64,000 nucleotides of DNA from Alphaproteobacteria bacterium (GCA_005884685.1 VBAH01000059.1:124001-188000); one strand, 5' to 3'. Positions 6,603 to 15,251 are shown, counted from the first letter of the stretch. Notes: generated by a model from the sequence alone, not told the origin. Numbers and translations are program-made.

Positions 6603-7910
6603 TCAAATCGAGAAGCGCGTCTGACCGTTAACAACCGCGACAGTCAGGAACCGCTGCACTTGCAGCTCGCCCAGAGTGCCCGTGACCGTCCCGTCGCACA
6701 GGAAGAACTCGACGGCGTTGGCGGGCGCGGTCTGGTTCGGCGGGACGAACCAGTTCAGGCAGGCGGTCGGGCCGAACTCGTTCGACCCAAACGTCGCGCT
6801 GCCGGTAACGTGGAGCTTTGGGACCATCGCCGCGTCACCGAGGGGCAAGTTGTACGTGCCCTCGGTGAAGATCAGGTCGCCGATGACCTTCGACTCATTG
6901 CCGCACTGGTCGAAGCTCAACACGCCGCCGTCGTCAATCGTGAGCGTGCCGCAGATAGTTGGGTGATCTCCCAACTCAAACTTGAAGATCCCGCCGTCGT
7001 CGTACCAGATGGCGTCACAACGGCCGTGCAGGTGCATGGCACCGCCGTCCTGATAGACGTCTTGGGTGAAGATCAGATCGGCACCGGAGTGCTTACTATA
7101 GCTTTCGGTGTCAACCGTATAGTTGCCACCCGAAATGGTCAACTTTACGTTGAGCGTCAACCAGCCAACCCCCTGACCGGGAGCAACCCTGGCCTGGTTC
7201 ATGATCACGCCGTCGTCCGTCAGGAATACCCGCCCATCACCCGCCAAGCCGCCTCGCGCGCCCTGTCCCGTGTCAGTGCTGGTGAAGTTAAGCTGCCCAT
7301 TATTCTCAATCGTTATATCCGTAACCGTCGTTAGCAGGTTGGCGTTCAAGCTGGTTAAGTTTAGCTTGCCGTTGTAGCCGACAACGACATCACACCAGTT
7401 GAAGCCCACGGCGTTCGAGCGAGCCTCTAACGTCCCGCCAGTATCGATAATGACAGTTCCCAGTCCGGTCCCGTCACCGATCCCGCCCGAGTTCCAGAGC
7501 GCGCCCCTGGACTCGAACGCCAACACTCCGTTCTCTTCAATCCTGCCAGGGGCAGGGCCTTTCGGCGGTCCCTGGTAATGGAAATCGACGCTGCCGGAAA
7601 TGACGCTAGGATAGTCGCCCGCGACGCCAGCCCCGGTAATGATTAACAACCCGGTATCGTGAATGACGGCGTTAGACGCCAGGCTTAACGCCCCCCAGGT
7701 GACAGGCCAGCCGGCCGGGACCCAGGGCGGATGATCGCTCACGCCGATCGTGACACTGTCATTCGCGCCCGGCACCACACCACCAGCCCAGTTGTCTGTT
7801 CTCAGAACGGAAGCGTCAAGCATGCTGCCACCGCCCCAGGTCATGGCGGCGGGAACGACGCGCTCGCTCAAGCACTCAACGCCCAGCCGCCTGCTTCGTA
7901 CACGAAACAT
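6603..7910 (-). CDS. exported beta-strand-repeat surface protein of planctomycete type (435 aa)
   Basis: The N-terminus MFRVRSRRLGVECLSERVVPA carries the basic start and 'LxxExLxxRxxPA' box typical of exported Gemmata-type proteins. The rest is a series of Gly/Asn/Asp-rich short beta strands (TWGGGSML, DTGGTLEARS, NNGQLNFTS, DDGGIFKFE, DDGGVLSFDQ), as in autotransporter-associated strand repeats or right-handed beta helices. Such a protein would lie at the cell surface or on the virion. Base composition is less GC-rich than neighbours, with many Asn/Thr/Ile codons. Transfer from the host is likely. A receptor-binding, adhesion or surface-masking role is possible. Confidence 0.75.
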   Translation of the reverse strand: MFRVRSRRLGVECLSERVVPAAMTWGGGSMLDASVLRTDNWAGGVVPGANDSVTIGVSDHPPWVPAGWPVTWGALSLASNAVIHDTGLLIITGAGVAGDYPSVISGSVDFHYQGPPKGPAPGRIEENGVLAFESRGALWNSGGIGDGTGLGTVIIDTGGTLEARSNAVGFNWCDVVVGYNGKLNLTSLNANLLTTVTDITIENNGQLNFTSTDTGQGARGGLAGDGRVFLTDDGVIMNQARVAPGQGVGWLTLNVKLTISGGNYTVDTESYSKHSGADLIFTQDVYQDGGAMHLHGRCDAIWYDDGGIFKFELGDHPTICGTLTIDDGGVLSFDQCGNESKVIGDLIFTEGTYNLPLGDAAMVPKLHVTGSATFGSNEFGPTACLNWFVPPNQTAPANAVEFFLCDGTVTGTLGELQVQRFLTVAVVNGQTRFSI

Positions 7911-7931
7911 AACACTACCTCAAAAAACAAA

Positions 7932-7972
7932 GCGGTCGGTGGTGACTGGAACAACCAGTCACCACCGACCGC
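7932..7972 (-). terminator. terminator of the KilA-N gene
   Basis: An 18-bp perfect stem (7932-7949 with 7955-7972) surrounds a 5-nt loop. On the minus strand it is followed by TTTGTTTTTTG. It ends transcription from 8002-8865 before the surface-protein gene. Confidence 0.75.
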
Positions 7973-8001
7973 CGGGTAATAGGTCAGATACTCAGGGCCG
8001 T

Positions 8002-8865
8002 TCAGGACCGCCGAAGCCTGGCGTCGCAGTACTCAATACACGCGGCGGCAATGTCCAGATCTCGACGAAGCCTGGCAAACTCCTGCGCCGCCTGCCAGGC
8101 CTGCTCTTCCAGGGCGTCAATTCGACCGTGAAGCTCGTCGTAGACCGGAGCGCCGTTTCGGGGCGACAGGACGTTGAGGCCGTGCCGGATCAGCCAGTCC
8201 TGGCAGTAGACGAAGAACTCGACGTCCAGCCAGTGGGCAAGCGCCACGCCCACCACCCCGTGGACCAAACGATTCACGCCGTCAGGGGCGAGCCGCACCA
8301 GGTCGGCCACGGGCCTGTTCGACCTCTTGGAGGTCTGCTCCAGAACGGCTCGCCCCTCCTGGGTAGCCAGAAAGTCGTCGAGCCGCCTGCCGTAGGGTCG
8401 GCACATCTCGTCGGCGTAGAAGTAACCGCTAGCCGTGTGAAAGCCGATCCCGTGCCAGGTGTGCAGCTTCTTCTGGCTCTCTTGAAAGGCCGCCGTCTGG
8501 GCGCTCGCGCGGGACTTCGCTTCAGGGTCGCCGCTTCGGGCGGCCAGTAGGTCCGCGATTCGCTGCCTGCAGTAAGAGACGAACCCCGGCTTGACCTTGT
8601 CGCTCTTTCCCCACCAGTTGACGAGCAGCTCGACAACGCGCAGGTGGGCGTACTTGGCGCCGCCCTTGCCGATCCGGAAGAGCTCCTCCTGGCGCAGGCC
8701 CAGCTCCGCTTCCAACCGCTTCATGGCGGCCTTGCCGGACACGGTCCTCGCGTACGTCCGCGGCTCACGATCGTCGCCAGAGATCTTCTGAAGCGCCGTC
8801 AACCGGACGTAACAGTCCTGATCCATATCGGCAACATGCTTGCCGAGCTCCATGAACACAGCCAT
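8002..8865 (-). CDS. KilA-N domain protein (287 aa)
   Basis: ATG 8865 follows GGAGACCTTT. The central to C-terminal part has the KilA-N hallmark: 'GVNRLVHGVVGVALAHWLDV' followed by 'EFFVYCQDWLIRHG' (about residues 195-230), matching the 'xVHPxlAlxLAxWlsxeFaxxv' core. KilA-N domains bind nucleic acid and occur in many phage and large-virus regulators. The N-terminal third may be a separate DNA-binding region. The last 35 residues form a helical tail. It is flanked by a terminator downstream and a solo repeat region upstream, so it is probably monocistronic. Confidence 0.75.
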   Translation of the reverse strand: MAVFMELGKHVADMDQDCYVRLTALQKISGDDREPRTYARTVSGKAAMKRLEAELGLRQEELFRIGKGGAKYAHLRVVELLVNWWGKSDKVKPGFVSYCRQRIADLLAARSGDPEAKSRASAQTAAFQESQKKLHTWHGIGFHTASGYFYADEMCRPYGRRLDDFLATQEGRAVLEQTSKRSNRPVADLVRLAPDGVNRLVHGVVGVALAHWLDVEFFVYCQDWLIRHGLNVLSPRNGAPVYDELHGRIDALEEQAWQAAQEFARLRRDLDIAAACIEYCDARLRRS

Positions 8866-8896
8866 AAAGGTCTCCGGAAAAAGGGCTACCGGGCAT

Positions 8897-8948
8897 GCTA
8901 CGATACCGAGAGTGCCGAAGCCCTCCGTAGCGGGCTAAAAGCTACGAC
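8897..8948 (+). repeat. solo CRISPR repeat with array-like leader box
   Basis: GCTACGATACCG (8897-8908) is followed after 3 nt by a 37-nt repeat copy (8912-8948), ending GCTACGAC where the array has GCTGCGAC. The same box lies at the same distance before the main array and before the repeat at 17493. The crRNA-sense strand is plus, and the next feature is the ATG of the 8979 gene, so a transcript starting at the box would carry the repeat hairpin in its 5' leader. Confidence 0.7.
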
Positions 8949-8978
8949 ACCACTTCCCTGTCAGAGCAATGCGAAGCC

Positions 8979-9344
8979 ATGCGAAACGCAATCTTGTTGG
9001 CAACAGTCGTGACGGGTTCGACTTTGTTCCCTGGATGGAGCGCACCGGTGCCCGCGACGAAGCCTATTAGGCTGCAGGGCGAGTACGTACTCATCTGGGG
9101 CACACAGGACTACCAGGTGACCTTCCACGCAGACGGCAAGTATGAGTGCAGCAGAGAGATCGACGGAGCGTGGTATACGGGCCGCTGGTCGCTCAAGGAC
9201 GGCGTCCTAAAAGTGACGAGCAAGCTCGGCGAGAATGGCTGGGAGCACAAGTGGTCCGTCCGCCTGAACGGCAGACTAAGAGGGACGGCCGAGGGCGACT
9301 ACGGCACGCCGCGGATCAGCCTCACGCCAGCACCAAGGAGGTGA
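8979..9344 (+). CDS. small secreted protein (121 aa)
   Basis: The N-terminus MRNAILLATVVTGSTLFPGWSAP is a typical signal peptide, cleaved perhaps after A-P near residue 22. The mature part has beta-strand patterns with 'YQVTFHADGKYECSREIDG' and 'WYTGRWSLKDGVLKVTS', like the short 'W.G.W...dg.l.v' lipocalin-like repeats common in small exported Gemmata proteins. It is the only plus-strand gene in this region, preceded by a solo repeat. It could be a host-derived cargo gene altering the envelope. Confidence 0.7.
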   Translation: MRNAILLATVVTGSTLFPGWSAPVPATKPIRLQGEYVLIWGTQDYQVTFHADGKYECSREIDGAWYTGRWSLKDGVLKVTSKLGENGWEHKWSVRLNGRLRGTAEGDYGTPRISLTPAPRR

Positions 9345-9367
9345 TGTCCTGGCGTCATCACCTCGAC

Positions 9368-9404
9368 GTCGCAGCTTTCAGCCCGCTGCAGAGGGCTACG
9401 TGCT
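9368..9404 (-). repeat. solo CRISPR-repeat-like element, diverged at one end
   Basis: The first 30 nt (GTCGCAGCTTTCAGCCCGCT, then GCAGAGGGCT) match the array repeat, and the rest diverges. It overlaps the stop codon of the dCMP deaminase gene and lies between convergent genes, so here it does not precede a gene start. It may act as a 3' hairpin. Confidence 0.55.
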
Positions 9405-9878
9405 GCAACAGTCCTTGCGCTCGTTGATCTCCCCCTCATAAACGACCAGACTGACGCCGGCCTCGCGGAGCATGGTCGCGGCCAGGGCCATGTCCTCGCC
9501 CCAGCGAGCTTGCAGATGGTCAGGTATGGGAGGGGCGACACACCGAACGATACCGGTCTGGATGACCATCGCCGCGCAGACGGAGCAGGTCATGAACGGC
9601 CAGGTGTAGAGGACGCAGTTCTCAAGCGATCGGCCGGCAAACAGTAGCGCGTTGCGCTCAGCGTGCAGGATCATTTTGTACTTGAGCTCGCGATTAGTGT
9701 AGCGTGCAGGGTCGTCAACCACGCCGCGTGCGAAGCCGTTGTAGCCGACACTTACGACCCTGCGTTTGTCATCCACAACCACGGCGCCAGCCTTCGTGCT
9801 GGGGTCTTTAGACGCCGTCGAGACGTACTGCGCCATGCCCAGGAAGAACCGGTCCCACCAAGCAGCACCACGGGCCAT
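9396..9878 (-). CDS. deoxycytidylate (dCMP) deaminase (160 aa)
   Basis: The protein has the zinc-dependent deaminase signature: 'HAERNALLFAG' (H-A-E) at about 84-94 and 'PFMTCSVCA' (PxxTCxxCA) at about 107-115, with 'SVGYNGFARGV' in the substrate-binding part. It converts dCMP to dUMP to feed dTMP synthesis, a usual phage nucleotide-metabolism step in the cytoplasm. Length is typical. The start at ATG 9878 matches family N-termini; a TTG at 9905 would add nine residues encoded by a TTTTCCGGAAAA palindrome and is less likely. It follows 9909-10628 closely. Confidence 0.9.
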   Translation of the reverse strand: MARGAAWWDRFFLGMAQYVSTASKDPSTKAGAVVVDDKRRVVSVGYNGFARGVVDDPARYTNRELKYKMILHAERNALLFAGRSLENCVLYTWPFMTCSVCAAMVIQTGIVRCVAPPIPDHLQARWGEDMALAATMLREAGVSLVVYEGEINERKDCCST

Positions 9879-9883
9879 ATAGC

Positions 9884-9897
9884 GTTTTCCGGAAAAG
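9884..9897. repeat. GTTTTCCGGAAAAG palindrome before the dCMP deaminase start
   Basis: Same 14-nt sequence as 4325-4338. It lies 6 nt upstream of the deaminase ATG, where it could act as an operator or provide GGAAAA as a weak ribosome-binding site. Confidence 0.45.
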
Positions 9898-9908
9898 AAT
9901 TCCAATCC

Positions 9909-10628
9909 TCACTTCACGCCAGCCGAGGCAGCGGCCGCCCTGTCAGCCAGGTCCTCCACGAAGGACCGCTTCCTGAGCCGCCTGGCTCGCGGGTCGTCTT
10001 CCTCGTCGTCATCGCCGCCTGGCAGAAGGCCAGAGGCCATGCGGCCAGCCAGACCGCCACCCAGCGCTCCCGCGCCCATACCGAGGTATCGGCCATGAGG
10101 GCCGCCGATGTAACGCTCGCCCAGGTCACCGCCGTAGTGCAGGCCCAGCCCGGCGCCGGCGCCCGTGGCCGCACCACGCAGAGCACCTCGCATACCGCCG
10201 CCCAGGGCACCCGCTCCAGCGCCGAGAGCGGCCCCGCCCGCGCCCGTGTAGAGCGGATTGGAGAGCAACGTCTGCAGCGGGCCGCCAGGCTGGGGAGGTG
10301 GCGTCGGGTGGGGCACGCCCATCTCGTTCACGGGCGGACTAACGCGCACCTCGGGGTGAGAAGCGGCACCGGGAGGGGCTGGAGTGACATACGAGCTGAC
10401 ATGCGGGTCGACAGAGACGAAGGCCGCATCCGAGGTCGGCCCGAACCGACCAAACATGGAGCCAGGCCTACCGTTGTTAGTGGCAGGCGTAGTCAGATCG
10501 GGCTTGTTGACACGCGCTCCGGCACCAGCGGCGGCGCTCTTGACAGCCAGCTCGCCGACGACGTCGCAGAGGCGCATCGGGCCGTACGCGGCCCGATCGG
10601 CAATTCGGTGGATGATGTCCAGGGTCAT
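9909..10628 (-). CDS. glycine-zipper-rich hypothetical protein, possibly virion-associated (239 aa)
   Basis: ATG 10628 follows CGGAGCCTTTC. Residues about 125-205 are dominated by GAGGAALGAGAG-type glycine zippers, characteristic of segments that insert into or cross membranes. The C-terminus is highly acidic then basic (GGDDDEEDDPRARRLRKR). The N-terminal half is Pro/Ala-rich with low complexity. Phage proteins with glycine zippers are often injected or tail-tip proteins; that role is inference. It belongs to the operon 13810 to 9396. Confidence 0.65.
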   Translation of the reverse strand: MTLDIIHRIADRAAYGPMRLCDVVGELAVKSAAAGAGARVNKPDLTTPATNNGRPGSMFGRFGPTSDAAFVSVDPHVSSYVTPAPPGAASHPEVRVSPPVNEMGVPHPTPPPQPGGPLQTLLSNPLYTGAGGAALGAGAGALGGGMRGALRGAATGAGAGLGLHYGGDLGERYIGGPHGRYLGMGAGALGGGLAGRMASGLLPGGDDDEEDDPRARRLRKRSFVEDLADRAAAASAGVK

Positions 10629-10662
10629 GAAAGGCTCCGATTGCAGGGGCGGCCCGCCCATC

Positions 10663-11796
10663 CTACTGGTCTTCGTCCTCTTCCGGGGCCTTCTTTGGCT
10701 TGCGAAGTCCACGGTAAAGCCCGTAGCCGGCCAGGCCCAGAGCGCCAGTGCCCAGGAGGCCGGCGCCGGCCGGGGCGACCCAAGAGGGCCACTTGGAGGG
10801 GTCGGTCAGGTTGGGAGGAAGGAAAGGCTTATCAGGCTGTTTGGCTCCAGGGGCCGTCGCTGAGCCGCCCCAGTCGCCACCGCCCTCGCCTACGTCCGGC
10901 GCGGCCTGTCCGCTGTCGCCTCCTCCGCCGCCAGTGGTGGTCGTCGGCCCAGCGCCAGCGCTCGCTCCTGTCGCGACCTGGCCTTCGGGAGGTGCCGCGC
11001 CACGGCCTGAGAGCAGAGCAGCAGCGCCCAGCCCGACAGGGGCGCCGGCGGCCAACACCGCCCCTGGAACAGCCTGCCCGCGCGCCCGCCAGTTATTCAG
11101 CTCCTGCTGCGCACTGGCGTGGGCGCGACTGCTTCGCCCTCGGGCCGCGTCGTTACCGGCCTCTACTTGCTTGAGAAAAGCGCGATAGTCGCCAACCGTA
11201 GAGACGTGGCTAGGCACACCCCTAGCGGTGTTCAGCATAGCCGGGGCCCCTTCGTAGAGGAAGCGCCCTTGAGCGTCGAGAGGCAAAGACGACCGCAGGA
11301 TGCCGGGCGTGTCGGCGTGACTCAAGTCACTCAGGGGCGTGGACCCGTAGTTGAGTCGGTTCAGGGCCAGACGATGTCTGGCGGCCGTCGCTTGCATCCT
11401 GGCAGGGTCCAGCCGGCCGGCGTCAATGTGGCCCATGGTGGTAGGTAGCCAGGAGTGCGAGCCGCGCAGAGCAGCGATCTCCTGCGCCGCAGCCTCGGCG
11501 GCCGGCGAACCGGCTCGCGACCTCGCTGTATCACGCAGGGCCTGGTAACGCCTGATGACGGCCAGGCGGTTCTCCAGTTCGGCCACGCCGGGAGCGACCC
11601 TGGGCGAGAGAGGCGAGCCGGCGCCGCCTGGAGGGGAGGCGACCAAGGGGGCGGCTACCGGCGGGCGCGGGTAGGGGAGGCCCGTCGGCACGGGCGGCGC
11701 GACGGGCCTGGAGCTCCATGGATTGAGGCCGCCGAGGAAGGCGCGCACAGGCCCGGCCCGCTTGGTCAGGCCGATGGCAAGAAGGCCGAGCGGCAT
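10663..11796 (-). CDS. Pro/Gly/Ala-rich hypothetical protein with C-terminal membrane segment (377 aa)
   Basis: A Pro-rich N-terminal region (about 25-70) is followed by a helical middle with 'ENRLAVIRRYQALRD', then a Gly/Thr-rich linker, and near the C-terminus a hydrophobic stretch 'GAGLLGTGALGLAGYGLYRG' with a basic-acidic tail (RKPKKAPEEDEDQ). The architecture resembles the neighbouring 9909 protein, suggesting related roles. No enzymatic motif is present. It sits between the 417-aa portal-like-domain protein and the glycine-zipper protein. Confidence 0.65.
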   Translation of the reverse strand: MPLGLLAIGLTKRAGPVRAFLGGLNPWSSRPVAPPVPTGLPYPRPPVAAPLVASPPGGAGSPLSPRVAPGVAELENRLAVIRRYQALRDTARSRAGSPAAEAAAQEIAALRGSHSWLPTTMGHIDAGRLDPARMQATAARHRLALNRLNYGSTPLSDLSHADTPGILRSSLPLDAQGRFLYEGAPAMLNTARGVPSHVSTVGDYRAFLKQVEAGNDAARGRSSRAHASAQQELNNWRARGQAVPGAVLAAGAPVGLGAAALLSGRGAAPPEGQVATGASAGAGPTTTTGGGGGDSGQAAPDVGEGGGDWGGSATAPGAKQPDKPFLPPNLTDPSKWPSWVAPAGAGLLGTGALGLAGYGLYRGLRKPKKAPEEDEDQ

Positions 11797-11814
11797 GGTG
11801 GCAGTCCTCCACGG

Positions 11815-13068
11815 TCAAGTCTTGACGAAAATGGCCCTGGCCTTGAACGCTGCCGCCAGCGAAAAGGGGTGCTTGCTGCCGTCGTCACTGAGGTAGTACC
11901 ACTGACCAGGGCCGTCGCAGACGATGGGACGGAAGGGGCGGCCGAGCACAAGCTCGGGCGGACTCACGGCGAGGATGGCGCTCAGCCAGGCGGCATGGAC
12001 GAACGCTCCCTTGCCAGGGACAACTTCGCCCTCAAAGAGCCGATAGTAACCGTCGGCCGCGGACACGGTAACGGGCCTGTCCCAGAGGGCCCGGATAGCG
12101 GGAGGCATGTCGCGAAGCTCGAACATCGCCTCGCCGAAGCTCGAGGTGGCCCCGATCCAGTTAGTCGACTTGACGCCGATACACCGGATACTGACGCGAC
12201 AATAGTCTTCCTTGATGGCGACAGCGGCAACATCGGCGAGACACGAGAGAAACCTGCGGCAACGGTCGCACGGGCAGTTCAGAAACTGCGCAACAACCGA
12301 CCGTGGGACAAGAAACGCGCGCTCTCCCGGCAGCAGGTAGTTGGCGCTTTCGTCCACGCGGACCGACTGAAGCGTCTCGTCCTTGGGGTCGGCACCTGGC
12401 ACGTTTTGCAGCCCGGTGGCGGCCCGTCGCCAGGTATCCAGTCGCTCGACCACGTAGGAATAGAGGACCGAGTCCGACTGCTGGAGCTTTCGCAGCTCGA
12501 TGCTTCGCTGGTCGCCACCCATACCGAGAAGGTGTTGGGCATAAGTTTCGGCAGTTTCGGCGAGCTGGAGCAGTTCCGTCGACCTGCCAGGTCTCATCTC
12601 GATGTCGGTAGGCAATACCTTCGTCCAGGCCGCCGGGTCCCGCTTTTGCTCTGCGAGGATCTTCTTCACTTCCTCCCGGTAGCTCGCCGGCAGGAGCGGC
12701 ATGATGACCGGGTAAGGCGGAAACGCGCCGGTCGCCATCGCCTCCATCAACCGAGCCTCAGCCTCCGCCTGGCACTTCGCTTCCTCGACCATCTTCTTCA
12801 ATTCATCCCGGTAGTCAATCTGCACGGGCTCCGCGAAGAGAGCAAGCACCTTCTCCGGCAGCCTGTCCAGCCAGACAACCAGATCTTCTTCGCCGTCCAC
12901 GCCCGTGCCCTGGAAGGTCGCCTCCCAGACGCCTTCGCCCAACTTCTTGATCACGACCTTGCAGCATCGCTTGTCCAGGATGGCCTGACGAGCCTGTGCG
13001 TAGGCACCGCCCGGAAACGCGCCGCGCACCAGCTCCAGGTCGGCGTCAACGGTGATCTCGGTCTTCAT
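11815..13068 (-). CDS. unknown protein sharing a domain with the portal C-terminus (417 aa)
   Basis: ATG 13068 is preferred because upstream codons lack coding character. Residues about 75-240 resemble the C-terminal part of the portal protein encoded at 20531: 'YRDELKKMVEEAKCQAEAEA' against 'YRDEAKKILDDQKYQAELQA', and 'LLGMGGDQRSIELRKLQQSD' against 'LLGMSPTQRNSELRKIKQSN', then 'YVVERLDTWRR' against 'YVVERLEAKRR'. The remaining C-terminal half is an unknown alpha/beta region with a CPCDRCRR cysteine cluster. A shared virion docking domain is the simplest idea. Confidence 0.7.
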   Translation of the reverse strand: MKTEITVDADLELVRGAFPGGAYAQARQAILDKRCCKVVIKKLGEGVWEATFQGTGVDGEEDLVVWLDRLPEKVLALFAEPVQIDYRDELKKMVEEAKCQAEAEARLMEAMATGAFPPYPVIMPLLPASYREEVKKILAEQKRDPAAWTKVLPTDIEMRPGRSTELLQLAETAETYAQHLLGMGGDQRSIELRKLQQSDSVLYSYVVERLDTWRRAATGLQNVPGADPKDETLQSVRVDESANYLLPGERAFLVPRSVVAQFLNCPCDRCRRFLSCLADVAAVAIKEDYCRVSIRCIGVKSTNWIGATSSFGEAMFELRDMPPAIRALWDRPVTVSAADGYYRLFEGEVVPGKGAFVHAAWLSAILAVSPPELVLGRPFRPIVCDGPGQWYYLSDDGSKHPFSLAAAFKARAIFVKT

Positions 13069-13093
13069 GAAATAGCCTTTTTGTTCGAGCGCC

Positions 13094-13810
13094 TCAGCCG
13101 CGCAGGGCCTGCAAAGGGAAAGGACCGGGCTGTTTCGGCTGAGGCAGGGGCGCACCACTCGTCGTGGTGACGGGGCCTTCTTCCGGCCTCTGCTCCTGTT
13201 GCAGATTAGCAGGTAACGAGGGACCGATCGGGCCGCGCGCCAGGTGGCCAAGTAGAGCAGGAAGACCGCCTGCTCTTTGCGCAGGAGAAGCGGCCCCTAC
13301 GGAAGAACGGAAGAGAGACGTGGGGCCATAAGCGCTGTTGAAGCCAACGGGCCGAATGGGCTTGACGGGGCCTGCGTCAGCGGCGGACTTGGTCTCTTCC
13401 TGAGATGTCATCCCGAGCGTGGACGCGGGAGTAGGCGCTGCCGGCCCGGCCATGCCCAAAGAGATCGACGGGCTTGCTTTTCCTTCCCAGGCGTCACAGG
13501 TCATGGCGGCGCCAACCGGGTAACCGTACTTCCTGCAGGCCGCCTGAGCGGGGTCGAAGTGCTTGCACGTGCCGCACGTGGTAACGGAGCCGACGGCGTC
13601 TCGCAGGTTGGGCGGCGGGCCTGACTCGGAGTCGTCGTCCTCGGCCGACTTCACGCCGAACAGCAACTCCATGGCGCTCTTCTTGCTGTCTTTATCCTTG
13701 ACGTAGCGAGGCAGTTTCTTGCCCGAGGTCGTCTCTTTCTGCCAGCGCCTGGCCATGGAAGGATGGTTTGAAAACATCCAGCCACGCTGCGCCTCGGACT
13801 TAAAGGGCAT
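13094..13810 (-). CDS. hypothetical protein with 'PFKSEAQRGWM' N-terminal domain and CxxC motif (238 aa)
   Basis: The first 35 residues match a short module common in phage and mobile-element proteins (PFKSxAQRxWMFxNHPxMAxxW). Residues about 75-110 contain 'CGTCKHFDPAQAACRKYG' and a further Cys (TCDAWEG), a probable small metal-binding fold. The rest is Pro/Ala-rich low complexity. It is the first gene of the operon running down to the dCMP deaminase, and the trailer end of the CRISPR array begins 32 nt upstream of its ATG, so array transcripts may read into it. Confidence 0.7.
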   Translation of the reverse strand: MPFKSEAQRGWMFSNHPSMARRWQKETTSGKKLPRYVKDKDSKKSAMELLFGVKSAEDDDSESGPPPNLRDAVGSVTTCGTCKHFDPAQAACRKYGYPVGAAMTCDAWEGKASPSISLGMAGPAAPTPASTLGMTSQEETKSAADAGPVKPIRPVGFNSAYGPTSLFRSSVGAASPAQRAGGLPALLGHLARGPIGPSLPANLQQEQRPEEGPVTTTSGAPLPQPKQPGPFPLQALRG

Positions 13811-13841
13811 CGCTGACTCCTGTTTGGGAGCGATTCACGTC

Positions 13842-15130
13842 GTTGCAGCTTGTAGCCCGCTGCGTAGGGCTTTGGCACAAAAAGACCGACAGCATTCAAG
13901 TGACGGAGTGGCGGTCGCAGCTTTTAGCCCACTGGGGAGGGCTTTGGCACGCGAACCTCCTCCGCGACCAAGCGGTCGGCAGCAACCGTCGCAGCTTTGA
14001 GCCCGCTGCACAGGGCTTTGTTACACGGTGGCGAAGCAGGGGACAAAAGAACACATGTGCGTCGCAGCTTTGAGCCCGCTGCACAGGGCTTTGTCACCTG
14101 GCAAGGCCGTGTTGCGACTTGAGGAACGCCGGTCGTCGCAGCTTTGAGCCCGCTGCACAGGGCTTTGTCACGATGTGCCCGAGGGTCGGCCTGGGCCCCA
14201 GTTGCTGGAGTCGCAGCTTTGAGCCCGCTGCACAGGGCTTTGTCACCGATCAGCTCGCGGTTGTCCTGGTCAACGCGCACCCAGTCGCAGCTTTGAGCCC
14301 GCTGCACAGGGCTTTGTCACTTCCGGGCATTTGCGCAGTCGTGCAAGGCAGCCAGCTAGTCGCAGCTTTGAGCCCGCTGCACAGGGCTTTGTCACATCAC
14401 GTCGGCCGCTCGCTGAACGTCCAGCTTGCCGGTCGCAGCTTTGAGCCCGCTGCACAGGGCTTTGTCACCCCAAGCAGCCCAAGCAGCCCGAGCAGCCCGA
14501 GCAGCACGTCGCAGCTTTGAGCCCGCTGCACAGGGCTTTGTCACGAATCGGACATGAGGATACCTTTCGGCACGGTTTGTCGCAGCTTTGAGCCCGCTGC
14601 ACAGGGCTTTGTCACGGCGGAAGAAGCGTTCCGCCTGTTAAAGGAGCATTAGTCGCAGCTTTGAGCCCGCTGCACAGGGCTTTGTCACCATCTCCTCCCG
14701 GAGGCGAACTCGAAGACAGCCGCCGTCGCAGCTTTGAGCCCGCTGCACAGGGCTTTGTCACACGGCCTCCTCGAGAGCCTTTTCCGGTACATAGTACGTC
14801 GCAGCATTGAGCCCGCTGCACAGGGCTTTGTCACGAGATCATCCAGGTCGAGCCGAAGCCGCCGGACAACGTCGCAGCTTTGAGCCCGCTGCACAGGGCT
14901 TTGTCACTGCGGGACGTTGGGGAAGATCGTCATCCAGGTCTTGTAGTCGCAGCTTTGAGCCCGCTGCACAGGGCTTTGTCACCACCGGGTCCACCGAAAG
15001 GAACGCAACCATGAGCGAGTCGCAGCTTTGAGCCCGCTGCACAGGGCTTTGTCACCAGATCGCCGACCGTCTCGAGCAGACGGCTCACGACCCGTCGCAG
15101 CTTTGAGCCCGCTGCACAGGGCTTTGTCAC
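13842..15130 (-). CRISPR. CRISPR array, 18 repeats of 37 nt and 17 spacers
   Basis: Repeats start at 13842, 13914, 13988, 14061, 14135, 14210, 14284, 14359, 14432, 14508, 14579, 14652, 14725, 14798, 14871, 14946, 15019 and 15094. On the plus strand each begins GTCGCAGCTTTGAGCCCGCT and ends GCACAGGGCTTTGTCAC. Spacers are 34-39 nt. crRNA sense is most likely minus: the effector gene is upstream on that strand, repeats then end in GCTGCGAC as in many type V systems, and degenerate repeats (13842, 13914) lie at the far trailer end. GCAGC/GCTGC and AGCCC/GGGCT can form alternative hairpins. The leader-proximal spacer (15056-15093) matches 4477-4514 exactly. The spacer at 14469-14507 is internally repetitive. 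Confidence 0.97.
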
Positions 15131-15145
15131 CCTCGGTAGCGTAGC
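15131..15145 (-). promoter_or_regulatory. array leader box
   Basis: On the minus strand GCTACGCTACCG (15145-15134) lies 3 nt before the first repeat. TACGCT could serve as a -10 element. The near-identical GCTACGATACCG and GCTACGATGACCG precede the solo repeats at 8912 and 17493 at the same spacing. Confidence 0.55.
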
Positions 15146-15251
15146 ACGCGATAGGACAAGAGGTTACAACCAGCCACGCGAGCGCGTTACCAACCAGACG
15201 ACCCGTTACGACAAGTTGCTACACGGTAGCCGCCGTAAACACTAACTAGTA

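Noticed and set aside
14119-15042. Many short frames across the CRISPR array with repeated 'TKPCAAGSKLR' peptides
   Set aside because: They are translations of the repeat and carry no ribosome-binding sites.
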